From Bacteroidota bacterium (GTDB lineage Bacteria > Bacteroidota > Bacteroidia > Chitinophagales > Chitinophagaceae): a DNA stretch of 64,000 bases. Of this stretch, positions 61,218 through 64,000 are shown one piece after another. The notes under the pieces were generated by a model. That model had not been told where the DNA came from, ran no database searches, and worked only from the letters and a program-made list of their open reading frames with translations. The stretch covers positions 62,001 to 126,000 of the forward strand of contig JAIUNW010000004.1 in NCBI GenBank assembly GCA_020161535.1, in the 5' to 3' direction. Every line of letters starts with the position of its first letter. Position 1 is the first letter of the stretch. Position numbers and translations under genes: made by a program.

Positions 61218-64000
61218 GAGCGCATAGTTAACGGTGAACACATACATGCCGGCAGGCGCCAGCCAAATGCCGGCCCCATAGCCGTTGTGCCAGCGGCCTG
61301 ATTGTTCACCGGGCTGCCAAACCCGGCCGATATCGTGAAAGAAGACAGCACCAATGGTTGCAGGAAAAATATAACCTTTGATTTCACCCATTCGAATGCG
61401 TAGGTCAAGGTTATTATACGCCATTTGCTGACCGGCAAAACGGTACTTTCTAAAGCCGCGCAAATTATCAGGTCCACTGAGGTATTGTGCCTGGAAAAAT
61501 TCATAGCGACCGTGGTTGCCACCGGCCCCAATCCTGGCGGCAAATACAATATTGGCCCGCGCACTGAAGCTGGTAAAGAAAGAAAAATCTGACCGATACT
61601 GTTGAAACGCATGTGCTGCCTGGTTGATGCCGGTTGCCAGCCTGGCGAAGCTGTTCCAGTAAACACCCCGCGACGGCATCAGGTTATTGTTGCGGTTGTC
61701 GGCGATCAATTGAAACTGCCAGCCGAAATAAGATTTCTGATCGTACAAGGTAGCTTGATCCAATCCGCTTTCTGCACTGGTAATGAAACGGCCGATATTG
61801 TAATCATCGTCCATCGTATAGCGTTGCAAAAGCGGGCCCGTCAGAAAGGAAACATGTTGTGTAATTGGCGCGCGCAATAACAGGGCCGCTTCTACAATAT
61901 TGAAGCCACTTCGGTAATAATCGATCTTACGATTTGCCTTGTTGGGAAATTCAGTTTCGTTGCCGAAGCCAAAATAGTTTTGGATATGATCGGGCGCTTT
62001 GGCATTGGCTGAGGCGAGAAGATCGAGTCGCCGCGTAGCAGACCAGGGCAAGGGCAATATACCGATGGCTTCAAGCCGGTATTGAAAATTGTATGCACCC
62101 GTGGCGAGCGCTTTGTTGCCGGTGAATCTTTGCTGGATGGCAAAGGGCGATTTGCGAAATCCCTGTCTCGTGTTTTTGATGCCCGCACCCAGAAAAACAC
62201 CATCGTCGGGATTGTAAGCAACCGAGAGCAAGGGCGCGGTTATATTGTATTTAAACGCATGCGGGTCATAATCATTTACTGCCGGGTGTTTCGAAAACCG
62301 GCGTTGCCATGATTGGTCGCCACTAACCACATTGTTTTCGGTCTTCTGGTCGTAAAATAAAATTCGACCGGGTTTCTTTGTTGATGTGGTGAGCTGGAGG
62401 CTATCGGTGCCCGTGCCGCCGATGATGCGAACACGTATGGGGCTTTGTCCGCCGCCGACAGTGCGAAACACATCATCTCCCCCCAGGCCATACAACCGGA
62501 TTTCTTTGGTAACAGCCGGGTCGAGCAGGCGATCGTATTTCTTATCGCTGCGTTCGCCGCGCTTGTTAATCTTGTACACCCGTACGCGCATAGCACCCGA
62601 ATCGAGGTAATCGAGCGAAAACAATTCTCGTTTGTCCGAGCCCGTTATATCGATGGTCTTCGACAAAAAACGATAATATTCCATGACCTCATCGGTAAAA
62701 AACTGCCGCCTGGCTTTTAGGGTGGCCACAATCCAACTTGCTTTTTCCGATTGAACAGCGACGGGTTGTTGTTGCAGTGCTGTTTCAATAACACTGTCGC
62801 TCATGGAGCGCAGAAATGTTTCTGTGGCCTGTTGCCAACTGCCTGCATCGGGTTCGGTTAGAAAGAGTCGATCGAACCAACGCGCATTGTAATTAAAGCG
62901 GTTGATATTACGCGCCTTTACGCGAAAGCCCTGGAATTTTGGTTGCAGCCAGGGCTGGCTGATGATACGAGGCAATACGCCGGTACTGATAAAGAAAGCC
63001 TGGTCGCGATCGCGTGGAATCGGTGCATATGTTTTACCGTCTTTTGTTTCTTTGGCTTTCCAGCGCCACTGGTCTTCATGCCGGTCGAAGTCCATGATAA
63101 ACATATCGAGCAGCCTTGCCTTTAATACTTCCTGCTGGTTTACTTCATTGTCGTTGTCTTTGCGCAAAGCCGCTTCCATTTTGGTGGAACTGTACGACTT
63201 CTCCACGTTGGCCGGTTCACGCATTTCAAAAAGATAAATGCCGTTCTTGAAATCGCTGCGATATTGACCAAGGGCGGGGTCATCGGGCAGGTAAACCAGT
63301 TTGCCTGGCAGGTAGGGCACATTGGCTGCCGTGGCCAAGGGCGGCACCGATACCGCGCCGAAAGGATAGGAGGCAGAGATACCGTCTACAATTACATCTT
63401 TTACAAAGGTTTCGCGAAGCGCTTCGGGCAGGGTTTTGTCGGGATATTTTTCAATGCTGCGCAAGGCATATTCGCGCCCCGCACTGTCTTCCAAACGAAG
63501 CGAGCGCGACTGCATACCGCCGCCACGTTGGGTAGGGGTGAGTCCGCCTTGCTCTTTTCGTATGTCCATTACCGGTAGTCTGACAGGCGCGGTCCATTCC
63601 TGGCGATAGTTGCTGCCCAGCAGCCATTTCTTAAAAGGGCCAGCTTTGTAATAAGGCGCGGCGACTACCGTGATTGAATCTGGAAAATTAGTCTCTGGGA
63701 CAACCATTGTTTCTGCAACCGGCATGCTAAATGTTGGCAATTCCTTGCTGTATAGCAGGCCTTTTTTGCCGCCTTCCACGCCTTCGTATTGCAAGCGGAT
63801 GCGGCCGCTGTTGAATTGTTCAATGGTAACATAACCTGTTTCAACCGCATTGAATTGGGACCAGGGACCTTTTCGCAGTCGTGTTTTTTTAGCACCGGCA
63901 CCGCTGATTACATATTGCTGGCTGTCTTTGACCAGGTATTGCAATCCATGTTCATGTCCCGCCAACCGGATGCAATACGGATGGGATTTCAATATATCAT
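61170..64000 (-). CDS. Metallophosphoesterase/kinase-like/Omp85-barrel multidomain protein (5' end outside window)
   Basis: 942 residues are visible; the frame stays open to the window edge and begins with the end of a calcineurin-like phosphoesterase domain (RLAGHEHGLQYL, YVISGAGAK). A middle region (about 150-450 of the visible part) carries EYALRSIEK, KLVYLPDDPALG, LDMFIMDFDRHEDQW and PIPRDRDQAFF, an order reminiscent of CotH/HipA-type kinase-like folds. The last 360 or so residues form an Omp85-like barrel ending SLGFQF. Barrel and phosphoesterase are family-level calls; the kinase-like reading is inference. The metal-site residues other than GHEH lie outside the window. Confidence 0.75.
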   Translation of the reverse strand, partial: DILKSHPYCIRLAGHEHGLQYLVKDSQQYVISGAGAKKTRLRKGPWSQFNAVETGYVTIEQFNSGRIRLQYEGVEGGKKGLLYSKELPTFSMPVAETMVVPETNFPDSITVVAAPYYKAGPFKKWLLGSNYRQEWTAPVRLPVMDIRKEQGGLTPTQRGGGMQSRSLRLEDSAGREYALRSIEKYPDKTLPEALRETFVKDVIVDGISASYPFGAVSVPPLATAANVPYLPGKLVYLPDDPALGQYRSDFKNGIYLFEMREPANVEKSYSSTKMEAALRKDNDNEVNQQEVLKARLLDMFIMDFDRHEDQWRWKAKETKDGKTYAPIPRDRDQAFFISTGVLPRIISQPWLQPKFQGFRVKARNINRFNYNARWFDRLFLTEPDAGSWQQATETFLRSMSDSVIETALQQQPVAVQSEKASWIVATLKARRQFFTDEVMEYYRFLSKTIDITGSDKRELFSLDYLDSGAMRVRVYKINKRGERSDKKYDRLLDPAVTKEIRLYGLGGDDVFRTVGGGQSPIRVRIIGGTGTDSLQLTTSTKKPGRILFYDQKTENNVVSGDQSWQRRFSKHPAVNDYDPHAFKYNITAPLLSVAYNPDDGVFLGAGIKNTRQGFRKSPFAIQQRFTGNKALATGAYNFQYRLEAIGILPLPWSATRRLDLLASANAKAPDHIQNYFGFGNETEFPNKANRKIDYYRSGFNIVEAALLLRAPITQHVSFLTGPLLQRYTMDDDYNIGRFITSAESGLDQATLYDQKSYFGWQFQLIADNRNNNLMPSRGVYWNSFARLATGINQAAHAFQQYRSDFSFFTSFSARANIVFAARIGAGGNHGRYEFFQAQYLSGPDNLRGFRKYRFAGQQMAYNNLDLRIRMGEIKGYIFPATIGAVFFHDIGRVWQPGEQSGRWHNGYGAGIWLAPAGMYVFTVNYALSKDGGLPSLSLGFQF

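Overview
This 64 kb window reads as chromosomal DNA of a Bacteroidota bacterium, most likely a member or relative of the Chitinophagaceae. The evidence is the gene content: gliding/type IX secretion genes gldC and gldH, a PorG-like DUF6089 barrel, DUF4290-murA-gmk, two tandem OmpH/Skp genes after bamA, BatD, DUF4920, YkuD_2-type L,D-transpeptidase and a NagZ/beta-lactamase fusion. Bacteroidota-type -7 promoter elements (TAnnTTTG) sit close to many start codons, while Shine-Dalgarno sequences are not conspicuous. I saw no rRNA, tRNA, CRISPR array, transposase, prophage or integrase. Most of the window is ordinary core genome.

Layout. 1-5.2 kb: a truncated gene, an ArsC/Spx-like protein, a SnoaL-like secreted protein, an ECF sigma factor overlapping a membrane protein, then an OmpA-like lipoprotein, an NlpE-like lipoprotein and a DUF4920 protein on the minus strand. 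5.4-11.3 kb: recA, a PAP2 phosphatase, a CBS/CorC membrane protein, and the minus-strand operon DUF4290-murA-gmk. 11.3-24.1 kb: a long plus-strand run (glycosyltransferase, gldC, yqeY, cvpA, alpha/beta hydrolase, CBS protein, Omp85-like protein, nadK, DUF6089/PorG-like, uppS, bamA, two skp-like genes, then a strong terminator). This run is devoted to the outer membrane and its precursors. 24.1-33.2 kb: murI, rpmH, rnpA, yidD, superoxide dismutase, tadA, aldehyde dehydrogenase, dusB, a CPBP protease and cdsA. 33.2-34.1 kb: a gene-free repeat block. 34.1-46.3 kb: pheS, epimerase, lpxD, rluE-like, yicC, gldH with a histidine kinase and response regulator, BatD, SDR, DUF2167 and a HAD phosphatase. 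46.3-64 kb: psd, an arginase-fold protein with lost metal ligands, dacB, mutL, the NagZ/beta-lactamase fusion, eno, ftsB/divIC-like, nth, an L,D-transpeptidase, a large GAF-like protein, and a truncated metallophosphoesterase/kinase-like/beta-barrel protein.

The unusual material is of three kinds. First, repeats: three intergenic segments (about 560, 650 and 190 bp) are each bounded by inverted copies of a conserved end made of TTTAAGG heptamers followed by GTTGCTRCCGC. They sit at gene 3' ends and twice supply the stop codon of the neighbouring gene. There is also a 900-bp array between cdsA and pheS, and decayed short tandem repeats elsewhere. Second, enzymes with altered catalytic residues: MurA with Asp for the fosfomycin-target Cys, an arginase-fold protein lacking the metal-binding His and Asp residues, and MutL with a degenerate endonuclease motif. 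Third, multi-domain envelope proteins: NagZ fused to a serine hydrolase, and metallophosphoesterase plus kinase-like plus Omp85 barrel in one chain. All function calls come from motif recognition by eye, with no database search.
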